NCBI GenBank assembly: GCA_012727715.1 | Contig: JAAYGN010000031.1 | Coordinates: 1-52,418, forward strand | Length of the DNA stretch: 52,418 bases | Source: Desulfovibrionales bacterium | GTDB lineage: Bacteria > Desulfobacterota > Desulfovibrionia > Desulfovibrionales > Desulfomicrobiaceae | Direction of reading: 5' to 3' | Part shown: one piece after another, positions 8,692-17,917 of the stretch | How the letters are laid out: each line of letters begins with the position of its first letter | Position numbering within the stretch: the stretch's first letter is position 1 | The notes under the pieces: generated by a model | The model's input: only the letters and a program-made list of their open reading frames with translations | The model's database searches: none | What the model was told of the DNA's origin: nothing | Translations under genes and position numbers: made by a program

Positions 8692-9828
8692 ATGCATATA
8701 CGTATTTTCCTTATTACCCTTCTACTTGGCTTACCTACATGGGCTCAGGCAACTTCTGAAATTCCTGAATCTTTATATTCTGACCTGGAGTATGTGCTCT
8801 CCATGCCATCTTGTACCACAGCCCCAGAGCAAGAAAAACTCTCTGCTCTAGTGCATTTTGTGGCTTCTACTCCATCAGAAACCAGTTTGGACATGCACAA
8901 CCGAGACAAAGCCACAGGCGGATTTCATTCCTTTACTCTACAGGGTGATTTGGAACGAGTCTTGGATTATGCCTACAATCCGGATATCCCTGTATATGTG
9001 ACCATGCCTTCCTCGGTACGCGAACAAGAATGGCTGACCAGCAATGTGGAGCAAGACTTACTTCGACTTCGCCAGGGGTTAACCAGCCCAGAGATCGTCA
9101 TGGTCCGTGGCTCTGAGCGTGAAATCATTACTCCTGATGCCAATACCGGTGGATATTATACCTACAAGCAGGACCGGGCCATACTTGCCTTTCAAGGTCC
9201 AACGGGACCTGTGCTTATTTCTGTGGGCTGTCAGCCAGAACCATCGGATGTTGGGCGCAAGGGTGTTGTTGTGGGTGATGATGCCAATTGGAATTATCTG
9301 TATTCCGATGAAACAGGATTGACCAAGACAGGCTTGGGCTGGGTAGATTCGTACATGTATAATGCCCATTCCATTCTTGTTTTTGTGGCTGATACCTCTG
9401 CCAATGTGGTTCGGGCCGGCTCTTTTAAATGGCTTAATGCAGGCTGGGCTGGGATGAATATGGTAAAATCCAACCATATTATTAACGGCATTAAGCGTTT
9501 CTCCACAGATTTTATTACCGTCTTAGAATCGCCGCATTTACCTGAGGCCGAAGCATTGGCGGACATGTATCGCCATTTTAAAACAGATAGTCTGGAGAAT
9601 CTGCGGGAGAAGGTTGCTCCCTATTTTACCGCTTTGGACCAATCTGGAGATCCTGCGACCAAAACTTCACCTTTTAAAAAATTGCTTGCTTCTGGTGAAT
9701 ACCTGGCCAGCATGAGCCGGGCAGAACTGGTTAAGGTCCTGGTCCAGGAGTATGTCAAAAAGCATGTGGGACGTGAATATTGGATTCAGGTGGCCCAAGT
9801 TTCTGATCCAGGTTCAGTACAGCCTTAA
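8692..9828 (+). CDS. Secreted protein of unknown function
   Basis: The product has 378 residues with a clear signal peptide (IRIFLITLLLGLPTWAQA, cleavage near residue 20). The rest is soluble. Visible features are a region with repeated aromatic/Gly strands (TGGYYTYKQDRAILAFQGPTGPVLISVGCQ), WVDSYMYNAHSILVF, and a helical C-terminus with a KHVGREYWIQVAQV end. Two Cys may form a periplasmic disulphide. GGAAG lies just upstream of the ATG. I do not recognise the family, although it looks like a single, well-folded conserved protein rather than a pseudogene. It converges on the adenylate cyclase with only 18 bases between stops. Confidence 0.8.
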   Translation: MHIRIFLITLLLGLPTWAQATSEIPESLYSDLEYVLSMPSCTTAPEQEKLSALVHFVASTPSETSLDMHNRDKATGGFHSFTLQGDLERVLDYAYNPDIPVYVTMPSSVREQEWLTSNVEQDLLRLRQGLTSPEIVMVRGSEREIITPDANTGGYYTYKQDRAILAFQGPTGPVLISVGCQPEPSDVGRKGVVVGDDANWNYLYSDETGLTKTGLGWVDSYMYNAHSILVFVADTSANVVRAGSFKWLNAGWAGMNMVKSNHIINGIKRFSTDFITVLESPHLPEAEALADMYRHFKTDSLENLREKVAPYFTALDQSGDPATKTSPFKKLLASGEYLASMSRAELVKVLVQEYVKKHVGREYWIQVAQVSDPGSVQP

Positions 9829-9846
9829 AAAAATGACTGCTGTGCG

Positions 9847-12039
9847 TTACTGAACAACTCTTTTGTTCTTGGAGTGAAAAATGCCATCCCAAGAGCTCGG
9901 TGGAGGATTTTCTTTAAACTGCCTGCACCGGGCCAACATCAACTTGGAGGCTTGGTCCTCAGGATCTAGCTCAAGTACAGCCAGATAGAGTCTGATGGCC
10001 TCATCAAAATGGCGCATGAGATAGGCAGCAAAGGCATCTTCCATGAACTTTGCCATGTGCACCTCTTTTTCTCCCAGCATCTTTTTTTCACCCATCAGTT
10101 CAAAGATCTTAAGACCATTTTTCTTGCCCACAACAGCTACCAGATCGAGAGGGCGCATCACAAAATGGTCTTTAACCAGCTCCTGGGTGTTTTGCCCAAC
10201 GATAATATCGGTTCCGTAACACTTGTTGAGTCCTTCAAAGCGGCTGGCAGCATTAACATGATCTCCAATGGCGGTGTAAGTCATGCGATTTTCACTGCCC
10301 AGATTGCCTACAATGACCTCACCCGTATTCAGACCTATGCGTTGGTAGAAAAGGGGCTTGCCCTCATCCTTCCATTTTTTACGAAGCACAGCCAGTCTTG
10401 ACTGACATCGTAGAGCAGCCTGACACGCAGCCACAGCATGATCAGCATTGGGGATGGGAGCCCCCCAAAAGGCCATGATCGCGTCGCCCATAAACTTGTC
10501 CACAGTACCTTGCTCCTCACGAATCAACTGGTTCATTTCTTTTAAATATTCAGCCAGACTATCTACAACTGCTTCTGGCTCAAGCTCTTCTGAGATGGAT
10601 GTAAAGCCCACAATATCTGAGAAAAAAATGGTCAACCTTGCCTTGCGTCCACCAAGGATAGCCTCTCCACCTGAAGCCATGATATCGCGCACAACATCAG
10701 CGGGCACATATTTACCAAAAGATCGCAATCCTCTTTTCATATCGTCAATAGCCACCATGAGGCAGTCCACTTCCTTAAACATGGAATGTCCCAGGGGCTT
10801 GCCTTCAATTTCAAAGCGGCCAATGGCTTCAGCCTCACTGGATATTTGCTTGAGGGGTTTTGCAATACGTGCAGATATCCATGCACTGGTCAGCAACATA
10901 AACAGAAAGCTGATCAGGGCAATCCCCAGAGTTTCCAGGTTGTTGCGATCAACAAAACCAAGAACTTCCTGGCGAGGAATGATGGAAGCAATGATCCACT
11001 CCGGCATGTTCTCGCCAGATATTTTGCGGTAGCTCCCAAAATACTTTGTGTTGTCAGCCAGAAAGTTGAAAATTTGGATCTGCTCAGTAGCTTGTAGGAG
11101 GTCTTCATGACCCAGTTGTTGTAAAAAGCTGGCTACGCGTACATCTTTAAGCTCTGCGTAGGGAACAAATTCATATCGTGATCGACCCTGTTCATTGACA
11201 ACAGTTTGGGTGAGAATTTCTGGAGTTGGATGAGCAATGACCTGGAGCTGTTCTTGGGCTGTTTTTTCGATGATAAAGGCAAACCCATCTTTTCCCACAG
11301 GATTGGCAGCAAGAAACCTGGATATGGCCACAATATCAAAATCAACGCTGGTCACCCCAAAAAATTCTTTATTTTGCCCGAAAAAGGGTGCTGCATAAGA
11401 AACACCGGCGACCATTTCAGCTCCTTTGCGAATGGTACGAGCCTCTATCCATACTGGTTTTCCTGCCTTTTGGGCCAATTCATACCAAGATTCAAAGGTG
11501 CTGTTCCGATTTGCCCGAGGAGAGAAGGTCAGTTGGTTATAATTATAGGATACGCGTTCCTTGTAATCTTCGGGCCAAAAATCAAAAAATTCAAGAGTCC
11601 TGGCCTCATGGTCAAAGCGGCTTTCACGAATGGAGAATTTACCATCAGCCATGCGCTCAATAGAAAGCATATGACCATCTTCAAGGCGCACAGAGATAAA
11701 GGTGAAGTATGGTTGTGTCTCCATGACCCGTTGCCAATAGTTGCTTAATCTGAAAAAAGTTTCTGGGCCAAGCTTGATCGTACCCAGAGTGGACCGGTTT
11801 AACTGGTTCTGATCATTGGCCTTGGAAAGCAGGTTTTTAATCCAAAGCTCAATACGAGCCGAGGTTTGATCAATGACCTGTGCGGATAAGTTGTCAGCAT
11901 TCTTTCGGATATTCGTATATGAAAAAATGCCGAGCAGACCAATGGCACTCAAGAGAAGCAGGGCAAAAATAGTAGATAGAGCAATGCGAAAGGGGACACG
12001 TACTTTTTTCCCATTAAATTCACCGGATAAGTGTTTCAT
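9847..12039 (-). CDS. Membrane-bound class III adenylate cyclase with extracytoplasmic Cache-type sensor
   Basis: Order of parts in 730 residues: TM1 at about 17-38; a large periplasmic region to about 370 resembling a double Cache ligand sensor; TM2 (ALISFLFMLLTSAWISARI); a HAMP-like linker; the cyclase domain at about 465-655; and a TPR-like helical tail (AYLMRHFDEAIRLYLAVLELDPEDQASKLMLARC). Metal-binding FSDIVGFT (about 473), TVDKFMGDAIMAFWG (Lys typical of adenine recognition) and YTAIGDHVNAASR are all present, so cAMP formation is likely. The ATG at 12039 is preceded by GGAGGG; the track's 57 extra residues lack a ribosome site. The 368 bases upstream are noncoding and shared with cca. 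The ligand is unknown. Confidence 0.9.
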   Translation of the reverse strand: MKHLSGEFNGKKVRVPFRIALSTIFALLLLSAIGLLGIFSYTNIRKNADNLSAQVIDQTSARIELWIKNLLSKANDQNQLNRSTLGTIKLGPETFFRLSNYWQRVMETQPYFTFISVRLEDGHMLSIERMADGKFSIRESRFDHEARTLEFFDFWPEDYKERVSYNYNQLTFSPRANRNSTFESWYELAQKAGKPVWIEARTIRKGAEMVAGVSYAAPFFGQNKEFFGVTSVDFDIVAISRFLAANPVGKDGFAFIIEKTAQEQLQVIAHPTPEILTQTVVNEQGRSRYEFVPYAELKDVRVASFLQQLGHEDLLQATEQIQIFNFLADNTKYFGSYRKISGENMPEWIIASIIPRQEVLGFVDRNNLETLGIALISFLFMLLTSAWISARIAKPLKQISSEAEAIGRFEIEGKPLGHSMFKEVDCLMVAIDDMKRGLRSFGKYVPADVVRDIMASGGEAILGGRKARLTIFFSDIVGFTSISEELEPEAVVDSLAEYLKEMNQLIREEQGTVDKFMGDAIMAFWGAPIPNADHAVAACQAALRCQSRLAVLRKKWKDEGKPLFYQRIGLNTGEVIVGNLGSENRMTYTAIGDHVNAASRFEGLNKCYGTDIIVGQNTQELVKDHFVMRPLDLVAVVGKKNGLKIFELMGEKKMLGEKEVHMAKFMEDAFAAYLMRHFDEAIRLYLAVLELDPEDQASKLMLARCRQFKENPPPSSWDGIFHSKNKRVVQ

Positions 12040-12406
12040 GTTTTTTCCCTCCAGATTGCAAATAACAAGGGACAGATTTTTTATTGTTCCTGATGGGGCT
12101 TGAAATCCAATTGTTGAGGTACGATACAGTGTTTTCTTACAATCATCTATCCGGACAAGCTGGGCGTACTTGCGATATGAAGGAGTTACAGGCTCTAGGT
12201 CAAGATCCATCTGGCTCTTGTGGATAGCAGGAAAACTCGTTAAATATCAAGAAGATAATCGTTCTTGGGTATGATATGCTAAAAAACTGTTCGTTTATTT
12301 TGTTTATTGCAAGTCCAACAAAGAATATATCAAAGCATTACTGAGTTCATCCTCAAGAAATCTATGGTAAGTATCGCTTGTGTACGTGAGGCAATCAGGA
12401 AGATTC
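12040..12406. other. Noncoding divergent region between cyclase and cca
   Basis: This is 367 bases between divergent starts. The minus-frame ORF continues through half of it but has no ribosome site. The centre is AT-rich (around 12240-12350), where promoters for both genes would be expected. I found no convincing -35/-10 pair, riboswitch or small RNA. Confidence 0.4.
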
Positions 12407-13510
12407 ATGAACATCTATTTGGTGGGTGGTGCAGTCCGCGACCGGTTACGGGGTCTAACACCCTTGGATTATGACTATGTGGTTCTTGGGGGCAGTGAAA
12501 AAGATTTGCAGGCCCACATTAGCGGATTGACGCGAGTCGGTCAGGGTGTTCCTGTTTTTGTGCGTGGGAACGAGCAATACACCATTTCCACCTATCCTGA
12601 TATGGCAGCAGACCTGGATTCTCGTGATCTGACCATAAACGCTTTGGCCCAAGATAAACAAGGACAAATTTGGGCCCATCCTCAGGCTTTGGCTGATTTG
12701 CACGATCAGATTTTACGGCCAGTCCGCCTTGAAAATTTTCTTGCTGATCCCTTGCGAGTTTTTCGTGCCGCCCGTTTTGCAGCGACGTTGCCTCATTTTA
12801 GCGTCCATTTTCAACTCATTTTAGCCATGCAGTCAGTGCCCCATAGTGCCTTAAGCCAGGTCGCAGCAGAAAGGGTAGGTCAAGAAGTGCTCAAGGCCTG
12901 CCAGGGAGAACAGCCCGGACGGTTTTTACGCCTTTTATGTCAAGGCCATGCTCTTGATCCCTGGTTTAGAGAATTGGCTCAAGCTGATGGTATTCCTGCC
13001 GGACCTGTTCCGTATCATGATTCCAGCGTACTCGAGCATACGGCTCGGGTTATGGATAATTGTGCTGGTGATACCTTGGCTGTATGGATGGCTCTTTGTC
13101 ATGATTTGGGCAAAACGAGTACTCCTGAAAAAAAGTGGCCGCATCATTTTGGACATGAACAGCGTGGTCAAGCCCTGGCCCAAAGTATGGGACAACGCCT
13201 GCGGCTCCCACGTCGTTATATACAGGCTGGATCTTTGGCGGCTCGTTGGCATATGGCTGGCGGCAACTATCTGGAGTTACGGGAGGCCACCAAAGTCAGG
13301 CTTTTGTTAACTCTGGTCAAAGCCGATATTTTTGACTCTTTTTTTCGCTTGGTCCAGGCAGACGACGGGCATGACCATGGCCCCAGGGCAAAAGCAGACC
13401 TTGAAATAATCCAATCAGTGCGTTTACCTGAAAAGCACCATAATCGTGGTCACCGCAGCGCTGAAATTTTACTCCAACTGAGGTGCGAGGCCCTGGCGAA
13501 ACATGTTTAA
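12407..13510 (+). CDS. cca: CCA tRNA nucleotidyltransferase with HD domain
   Basis: A class II nucleotidyltransferase that adds or repairs the 3' CCA of tRNA. The N-terminal catalytic core shows YLVGGAVRDRLRG, PLDYDYVV (metal-binding acidic pair), the DLDSRDLTINALA motif and FLADPLRVFRAARFAA, followed by VAAERVGQEVLKAC in the nucleotide-recognition region. The C-terminal half contains an HD hydrolase motif (LEHTARVMD...ALCHDLGK), as in the multifunctional E. coli-type enzyme, which has phosphatase and phosphodiesterase activities. The start at 12407 has CAGGAAG upstream, and GGAVRD lies at the usual distance from the N-terminus. It precedes deoC by 15 bases, so it probably heads the deoC-deoB operon. 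Confidence 0.93.
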   Translation: MNIYLVGGAVRDRLRGLTPLDYDYVVLGGSEKDLQAHISGLTRVGQGVPVFVRGNEQYTISTYPDMAADLDSRDLTINALAQDKQGQIWAHPQALADLHDQILRPVRLENFLADPLRVFRAARFAATLPHFSVHFQLILAMQSVPHSALSQVAAERVGQEVLKACQGEQPGRFLRLLCQGHALDPWFRELAQADGIPAGPVPYHDSSVLEHTARVMDNCAGDTLAVWMALCHDLGKTSTPEKKWPHHFGHEQRGQALAQSMGQRLRLPRRYIQAGSLAARWHMAGGNYLELREATKVRLLLTLVKADIFDSFFRLVQADDGHDHGPRAKADLEIIQSVRLPEKHHNRGHRSAEILLQLRCEALAKHV

Positions 13511-13525
13511 CCATGGAGATTCCTT

Positions 13526-14269
13526 ATGGAAAACAACATAGATCAAGCTCAACGTGTTGCCAGGTTATTGGATCTGACCAGCCTACAGGGAAATGAATCT
13601 CAGGAAGATATTAGACAACTTTGTGCTCAATGTGTGGGCAATTTTGGGCACGTGGCTGGCCTGTGTCTCTTTCCCCAGTTTTTATCTCAGGCCCAACAGG
13701 AACTGAAAGCACTGGGCTCACCGCCAATACGCCTGGTGACAGTAGCCAATTTTCCCCATGGATATCTGGATATCTCCAGGGCTGTACAGGAAATACACCA
13801 AGGTCTTGCGGCTGGCGCCCAGGAAATTGACCTGGTCTTTCCCTATGGGTCCTTTACGGCCGGAGCCCAAGATGACGTTGCGCATTTTCTTACAACCTGT
13901 CGTAAAGCTTGCCCGGTAATCTTAAAAATTATCTTGGAAACAGGCGAGTTACGGGACCCAGCCTTGATTCAGGCTGCGAGTGAACTGGCTATTGCCACGG
14001 GTGCTGATTTTTTAAAAACATCCACAGGTAAATCTTCAGTGCATGCAACCCTTACTGCTGCGCGGATCATGCTGGAAACTATTGCTCAAAGTTCGCGCAC
14101 AGTGGGTTTTAAGGCTTCAGGAGGTATTCGCTTGGTGAACGAAGCGGTACAATATCTTGCCTTGGCTGAGGAAATCTTGGGGAAAGACTGGATCGGTCCA
14201 CATACTTTTCGTTTTGGAGCCAGTAGTCTCTTACAGGATATCCTCAAAACTTTGGATCATGGAAAATAG
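13526..14269 (+). CDS. deoC: Deoxyribose-phosphate aldolase
   Basis: DeoC splits 2-deoxyribose 5-phosphate into glyceraldehyde 3-phosphate and acetaldehyde in deoxynucleoside salvage. The TIM-barrel motifs are visible: VTVANFPHG, EIDLVFPYGSF, LKIILETGEL, the Schiff-base block GADFLKTSTGK with Lys164, and VGFKASGGIR containing the second catalytic Lys. At 247 residues it matches the E. coli-type length. It lies between cca and deoB; the deoB start follows the TAG by 3 bases, so DeoC and DeoB, consecutive pathway steps, are made together. Confidence 0.95.
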   Translation: MENNIDQAQRVARLLDLTSLQGNESQEDIRQLCAQCVGNFGHVAGLCLFPQFLSQAQQELKALGSPPIRLVTVANFPHGYLDISRAVQEIHQGLAAGAQEIDLVFPYGSFTAGAQDDVAHFLTTCRKACPVILKIILETGELRDPALIQAASELAIATGADFLKTSTGKSSVHATLTAARIMLETIAQSSRTVGFKASGGIRLVNEAVQYLALAEEILGKDWIGPHTFRFGASSLLQDILKTLDHGK

Positions 14270-14272
14270 ATC

Positions 14273-15511
14273 TTGGCCCGCGTAGCACTGATCATTCTTG
14301 ATTCCTTGGGCGTAGGCGGCGCTCCTGATGCTGGTGCCTTTGGTGATCAAGGAGCAAATACTTTGGGACATATTGCTCTTTATGCGCACCAGGGATTAGC
14401 TGAGCAAGGGCGTAACGGTCCTCTTTGTTTACCCATCTTAACCTCTTTGGGGCTGGGGTTGGCTGCGGCTTTAAGTACAGGACAAGTCCCCCCGGGGCTG
14501 GAGCTGGAACCGGAAAATTGTCTTGGACAGTATGGTTGCGCCACACCCACAAGTCCGGGTAAAGATACTATTAGCGGACATTTTGAACTGGCTGGCGTGC
14601 CCATAACCGAAGATTGGGGATATTTCACAGCCAAGAATAATTCCATACCCAAAAAAATTTTAGATGAGCTTATTCAGCATACAAAAATTCCAGGCTTCTT
14701 GGGGAATTGCCAGGCATCGGGTACTGAAATTTTGGTCCGTCTTGGTGAAGAACATATCACAAGCGGTAAACCGATCATCTATACTTCGGCAGATTCAGTT
14801 CTTCAAATTGCGGCCCATGAAACCTATTTTGGCCTTAGCCGGTTATACGCATTGTGCTTGGCAGCCCGGACCTTGGTGGATGAATATCGTATTGCCCGGG
14901 TCATTGCCCGTCCTTTTATAGGGGAAAATAAAGAAAATTTTGTACGTACTGGACAGCGTCGAGACTATGCCATGCCTGCGCCACAGTTAACAATTTTAGA
15001 CCGAATCTGCCAAGCTGGTGGACAGGTTGTAGCAATATGTAAAGTCCGCGATATTTTTGCTGGACGTGGCGTGAGTCAGAGTTTTTCTGCGCATGGGCAT
15101 GCGCAAATCATGGACCAAGTGCTTTTGGCCCTGGCCCAAACCAAAGAACAGATGGCAGAAATACCTGCACTGCTTATAGCCAATTTTGTTGACTTTGACT
15201 CAGTCTACGGACATCGCCGGGATGTGGCTGGTTATGCCAGAGCCCTGGAGGCATTTGACGAAAACCTCCCAAGGCTTTTAAAGACCTTGGAGCGCGGCGA
15301 TCTGTGTGTCATTACCGCTGATCATGGTTGTGATCCAACCTGGCCGGGCACAGACCATACCCGAGAACAAGTGCCTATTTTGGCCTTTGGACCTGGAATA
15401 AAGCCGGGAAGTATTGGAATTCGTCAAAGTTTTTCTGATGTGGCTGCAACCATAGCTTTATTTTTAGACCTTAATGCTTTGGACTTTGGAAGTCCCTTTC
15501 TTTTGACTTAA
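14273..15511 (+). CDS. deoB: Phosphopentomutase (TTG start)
   Basis: DeoB interconverts (deoxy)ribose 1-phosphate and 5-phosphate, feeding DeoC. It belongs to the alkaline phosphatase-like metalloenzyme superfamily. Diagnostic stretches: DSLGVGGAPDAG with the first metal Asp, TPTSPGKDTISGHFELAG containing the phosphorylated Thr region, NFVDFDSVYGHRRD, and the metal ligands in DHGCDPTWPGTDHTREQVPILAFGPG. The start is a TTG 3 bases after the deoC stop; no in-frame ATG lies nearby, and the family's conserved N-terminus begins right at it, so the rare start is well supported. The 412-residue length is normal. Confidence 0.95.
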   Translation: MARVALIILDSLGVGGAPDAGAFGDQGANTLGHIALYAHQGLAEQGRNGPLCLPILTSLGLGLAAALSTGQVPPGLELEPENCLGQYGCATPTSPGKDTISGHFELAGVPITEDWGYFTAKNNSIPKKILDELIQHTKIPGFLGNCQASGTEILVRLGEEHITSGKPIIYTSADSVLQIAAHETYFGLSRLYALCLAARTLVDEYRIARVIARPFIGENKENFVRTGQRRDYAMPAPQLTILDRICQAGGQVVAICKVRDIFAGRGVSQSFSAHGHAQIMDQVLLALAQTKEQMAEIPALLIANFVDFDSVYGHRRDVAGYARALEAFDENLPRLLKTLERGDLCVITADHGCDPTWPGTDHTREQVPILAFGPGIKPGSIGIRQSFSDVAATIALFLDLNALDFGSPFLLT

Positions 15512-15535
15512 CTTGTATCTTGCCAAGGATAACCC

Positions 15536-16711
15536 ATGACCCAACGCAATAGTTTGGACTCGTCCATAGTTGAACGTATCATTCCAGTTTTGCTCAGGCT
15601 TATGGTTTGGGGTGGATTTTTTGCAGTCTTTTATCTTTTACGTTCTTTTTTTCTCCTTTTATTTTTAACTTTTGTTTTTGGATATATCCAAAGCAGAGGA
15701 GTGGATAAGCTGCAAAGATTCATTCCCCACCGAGCCTTGAGGGTCGTGTTGGTCGCGACACTTTTTCTCAGTATCTTGGTGACTGTGGGAATTTTAATTG
15801 TTCCCAAAGCCAAGGACCAAACTGTACTTTTTGTTATTCAACTTCCACAACACGTGGCACGACTGGACCAGGAGCTTTTATCTCTGGCTGAACGCTATCC
15901 CATGATTGCCAATATCATTCCGGAATTGAGCTATGAACATAGTCAATCTCCTTCAGGCTTGGGCAAATCACAAACAGCAATTTTAATTCAACAAATTTTT
16001 GGATTGGGTGAACCGCAAGATGGACAACACAAAATTAATCAAATGCTGGAATTAGTACGGGGGGTAGGAGGACAGGTGGCGGCCATTGCTTCAGCTTTTC
16101 TCCTGGCCCTCTTGTTTTCTTTTTTAATTGTCCTGGATTTGCCCAAATTGACCACCAGTGTAACCAATCTTAAAAACACCAAAGTAGGCTTTATCTATCG
16201 TGAGGTAGCTTATAGCATTCACGATTTTGCTCATGTTTTGGGGCGTGCGCTGGAAGCCCAATTTGTCATTGCTGTGGTCAACTCGTTGCTCACAGCCTTA
16301 GGGGTGCTGGCTTTAGGCATGGGTTCAGCTTTGGCCTTTTTAACGGTCATTGTTTTTCTTTGTAGCTTTATTCCAGTGCTCGGCGTCTTTATCAGTTCTG
16401 TACCCATTTGTCTGATAGCTTTGCAAAGCTCTGGGTTAACAACCATGCTTTTGGCAATTGTTATGATCACAGCCATTCATCTTATTGAAGGCTATGTCTT
16501 AAATCCCAGAATTTATGGCTCCTACATGCGCATCAACCCAGTTATTGTTCTGGTCATCTTAACAGTAGGTGCCAAAATTTTTCACGTCTGGGGACTTGTT
16601 TTAGGCGTACCCATCTGTACCTATTTTTTCGGTCATGTTATTCGCTACCCTGAACAAAAACTCCTCAATGCTCAGGATACAATCGCACACGAGACAGATG
16701 ATGATTTATAA
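15536..16711 (+). CDS. AI-2E (PerM/TqsA) family membrane protein
   Basis: A polytopic inner-membrane protein with about seven or eight helices. It starts with a helical pair (LMVWGGFFAVFYLLRSFFLLLFLTFVFGYI), has a central soluble helical segment (about residues 95-175), and ends with the family's conserved block from SFIPVLGVFISSVPICLIAL to EGYVLNPRIYGSYMRINPVIVLV. Family members include putative autoinducer-2 exporters and Na+/H+ antiporter-like proteins, so the substrate cannot be assigned. It follows deoB by 24 bases. Its stop overlaps by 6 bases the stop of the convergent zinc-ribbon gene. Confidence 0.88.
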   Translation: MTQRNSLDSSIVERIIPVLLRLMVWGGFFAVFYLLRSFFLLLFLTFVFGYIQSRGVDKLQRFIPHRALRVVLVATLFLSILVTVGILIVPKAKDQTVLFVIQLPQHVARLDQELLSLAERYPMIANIIPELSYEHSQSPSGLGKSQTAILIQQIFGLGEPQDGQHKINQMLELVRGVGGQVAAIASAFLLALLFSFLIVLDLPKLTTSVTNLKNTKVGFIYREVAYSIHDFAHVLGRALEAQFVIAVVNSLLTALGVLALGMGSALAFLTVIVFLCSFIPVLGVFISSVPICLIALQSSGLTTMLLAIVMITAIHLIEGYVLNPRIYGSYMRINPVIVLVILTVGAKIFHVWGLVLGVPICTYFFGHVIRYPEQKLLNAQDTIAHETDDDL

Positions 16712-17917
16712 TCTTGTTGACCAATGCAGTGCATTTTTTAAAATAGCCATGCCCAGTTCTGGCTGAAAATATTCTTCTTTTTGCTGCACAAAGGGTATAT
16801 ATTCCAAGGTGGCCTTCACAGGGGCAATTTTTCCACCCTGAATCCGTAAAAAAAGACTTTTTCGGGCGGGAGCCATGCGTCCTAAAACAACGGGAATAGC
16901 TTCAAAGGCCTCGTTTTTGGGCAGGGTAACCGGATGTAAAGGAACTTTAGGTAAGGTTGAAGTAACCTGACCAGGCTGATGCAGGGAAACAGCACTGGCT
17001 AAATTTAAAAAAAGTTCGGGCCTGATTTTAAAAGCTGGTACTCGAAAGGTAAAAGGAGTGACAGCCATCCATGGCTGGGGAACCTTGGGTAAATTGGTAA
17101 GCTGGATGAGATCAGACCAGGTTTTCAGGGTAAAGCCTGTAGTCGCAAAATGTACGTTCCAAAAAGGAAGATAAAGATCAGGAGAGCTGACAGAGGTCCT
17201 AAAGCACACCTGCACCTCTTTGCCTTGATTGGGACCAGCTTCCCAGGTTGTCTCACAATGAGAACAGGTCTGGACCAAACTTTGACTATGCCCCTGCAAA
17301 TCCCAACCACATTTGGGACATAGGGTGGAAACAAAACGCAAAGAACTGCTGGCGGGATGAAATTTTTCTCGGTCCACATCCATGGGTCCCAAAATTTTTC
17401 CCGTAAGGCCATCAATAAAATGCTGTTCCAAAGCATAGAGGGGTTGAAAAATGAGGGATAACGAATCCCCAATATAGGCTACCAGGCGTTTTTCATTGGG
17501 TAGGTCAAGACCCGGGATAAACTTTACCAATTGGGCTTTAAGGATTGCACTGGAAAGATCTGGCTGGACAAATGAGCCTGGAGTGGTTGGTTCTACAAAA
17601 TGCAAGGTCATGGCTTGGGCCCTCAAGCCCAAGGTAGGGAGAACACTATTGGTTTTGACTGCCAGGAGGCTGGAATCAAGAATTTTGTGCTGGGTCCTGG
17701 AAGCTGTAAGAACAAATACATTCCCACGCAGTCTCCAATAGGGCATATAAACAAGAGTGCCTGGGGAAGAAATGCGTGGCGGAATAAAAAATTCCAACGG
17801 GCCGCGCCCATAGATAAAGAGCCGAACTTGACAAAAAGGACAAGTAAAAATTCGGTCTGTTTTTTGTAGTTCCACAGGTGCGCCGCATTGCGGGCATTGG
17901 TGGGATAAGCTGCTCAT
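16706..17917 (-). CDS. Unrecognised protein with two zinc-ribbon motifs, partner of SPFH protein
   Basis: The product has 403 residues. An N-terminal zinc ribbon (CPQCGAPVELQKTDRIFTCPFC, residues 8-29) opens the protein, and a second four-Cys ribbon (CPKCGWDLQG...TCSHC) lies at about 200-230. The rest is predicted soluble, beta-rich and proline-rich, with FYRxP-like segments such as LVYMPYWRLRG and LYLPFWNVHF that repeat loosely in the two halves. The ATG at 17917 overlaps the stop of the upstream SPFH gene as ATGA, so the two are coupled. I do not know a named family. The paired design suggests it binds to, or is localised by, the SPFH protein. Confidence 0.78.
   Translation of the reverse strand: MSSLSHQCPQCGAPVELQKTDRIFTCPFCQVRLFIYGRGPLEFFIPPRISSPGTLVYMPYWRLRGNVFVLTASRTQHKILDSSLLAVKTNSVLPTLGLRAQAMTLHFVEPTTPGSFVQPDLSSAILKAQLVKFIPGLDLPNEKRLVAYIGDSLSLIFQPLYALEQHFIDGLTGKILGPMDVDREKFHPASSSLRFVSTLCPKCGWDLQGHSQSLVQTCSHCETTWEAGPNQGKEVQVCFRTSVSSPDLYLPFWNVHFATTGFTLKTWSDLIQLTNLPKVPQPWMAVTPFTFRVPAFKIRPELFLNLASAVSLHQPGQVTSTLPKVPLHPVTLPKNEAFEAIPVVLGRMAPARKSLFLRIQGGKIAPVKATLEYIPFVQQKEEYFQPELGMAILKNALHWSTRL

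Noticed and set aside
10448-11032. 194-aa plus-strand ORF
   Set aside because: It lies wholly antisense to the adenylate cyclase, has no ribosome site or recognisable domain, and is a codon-bias shadow.
11206-11748. 180-aa plus-strand ORF
   Set aside because: Antisense shadow of the cyclase sensor region.
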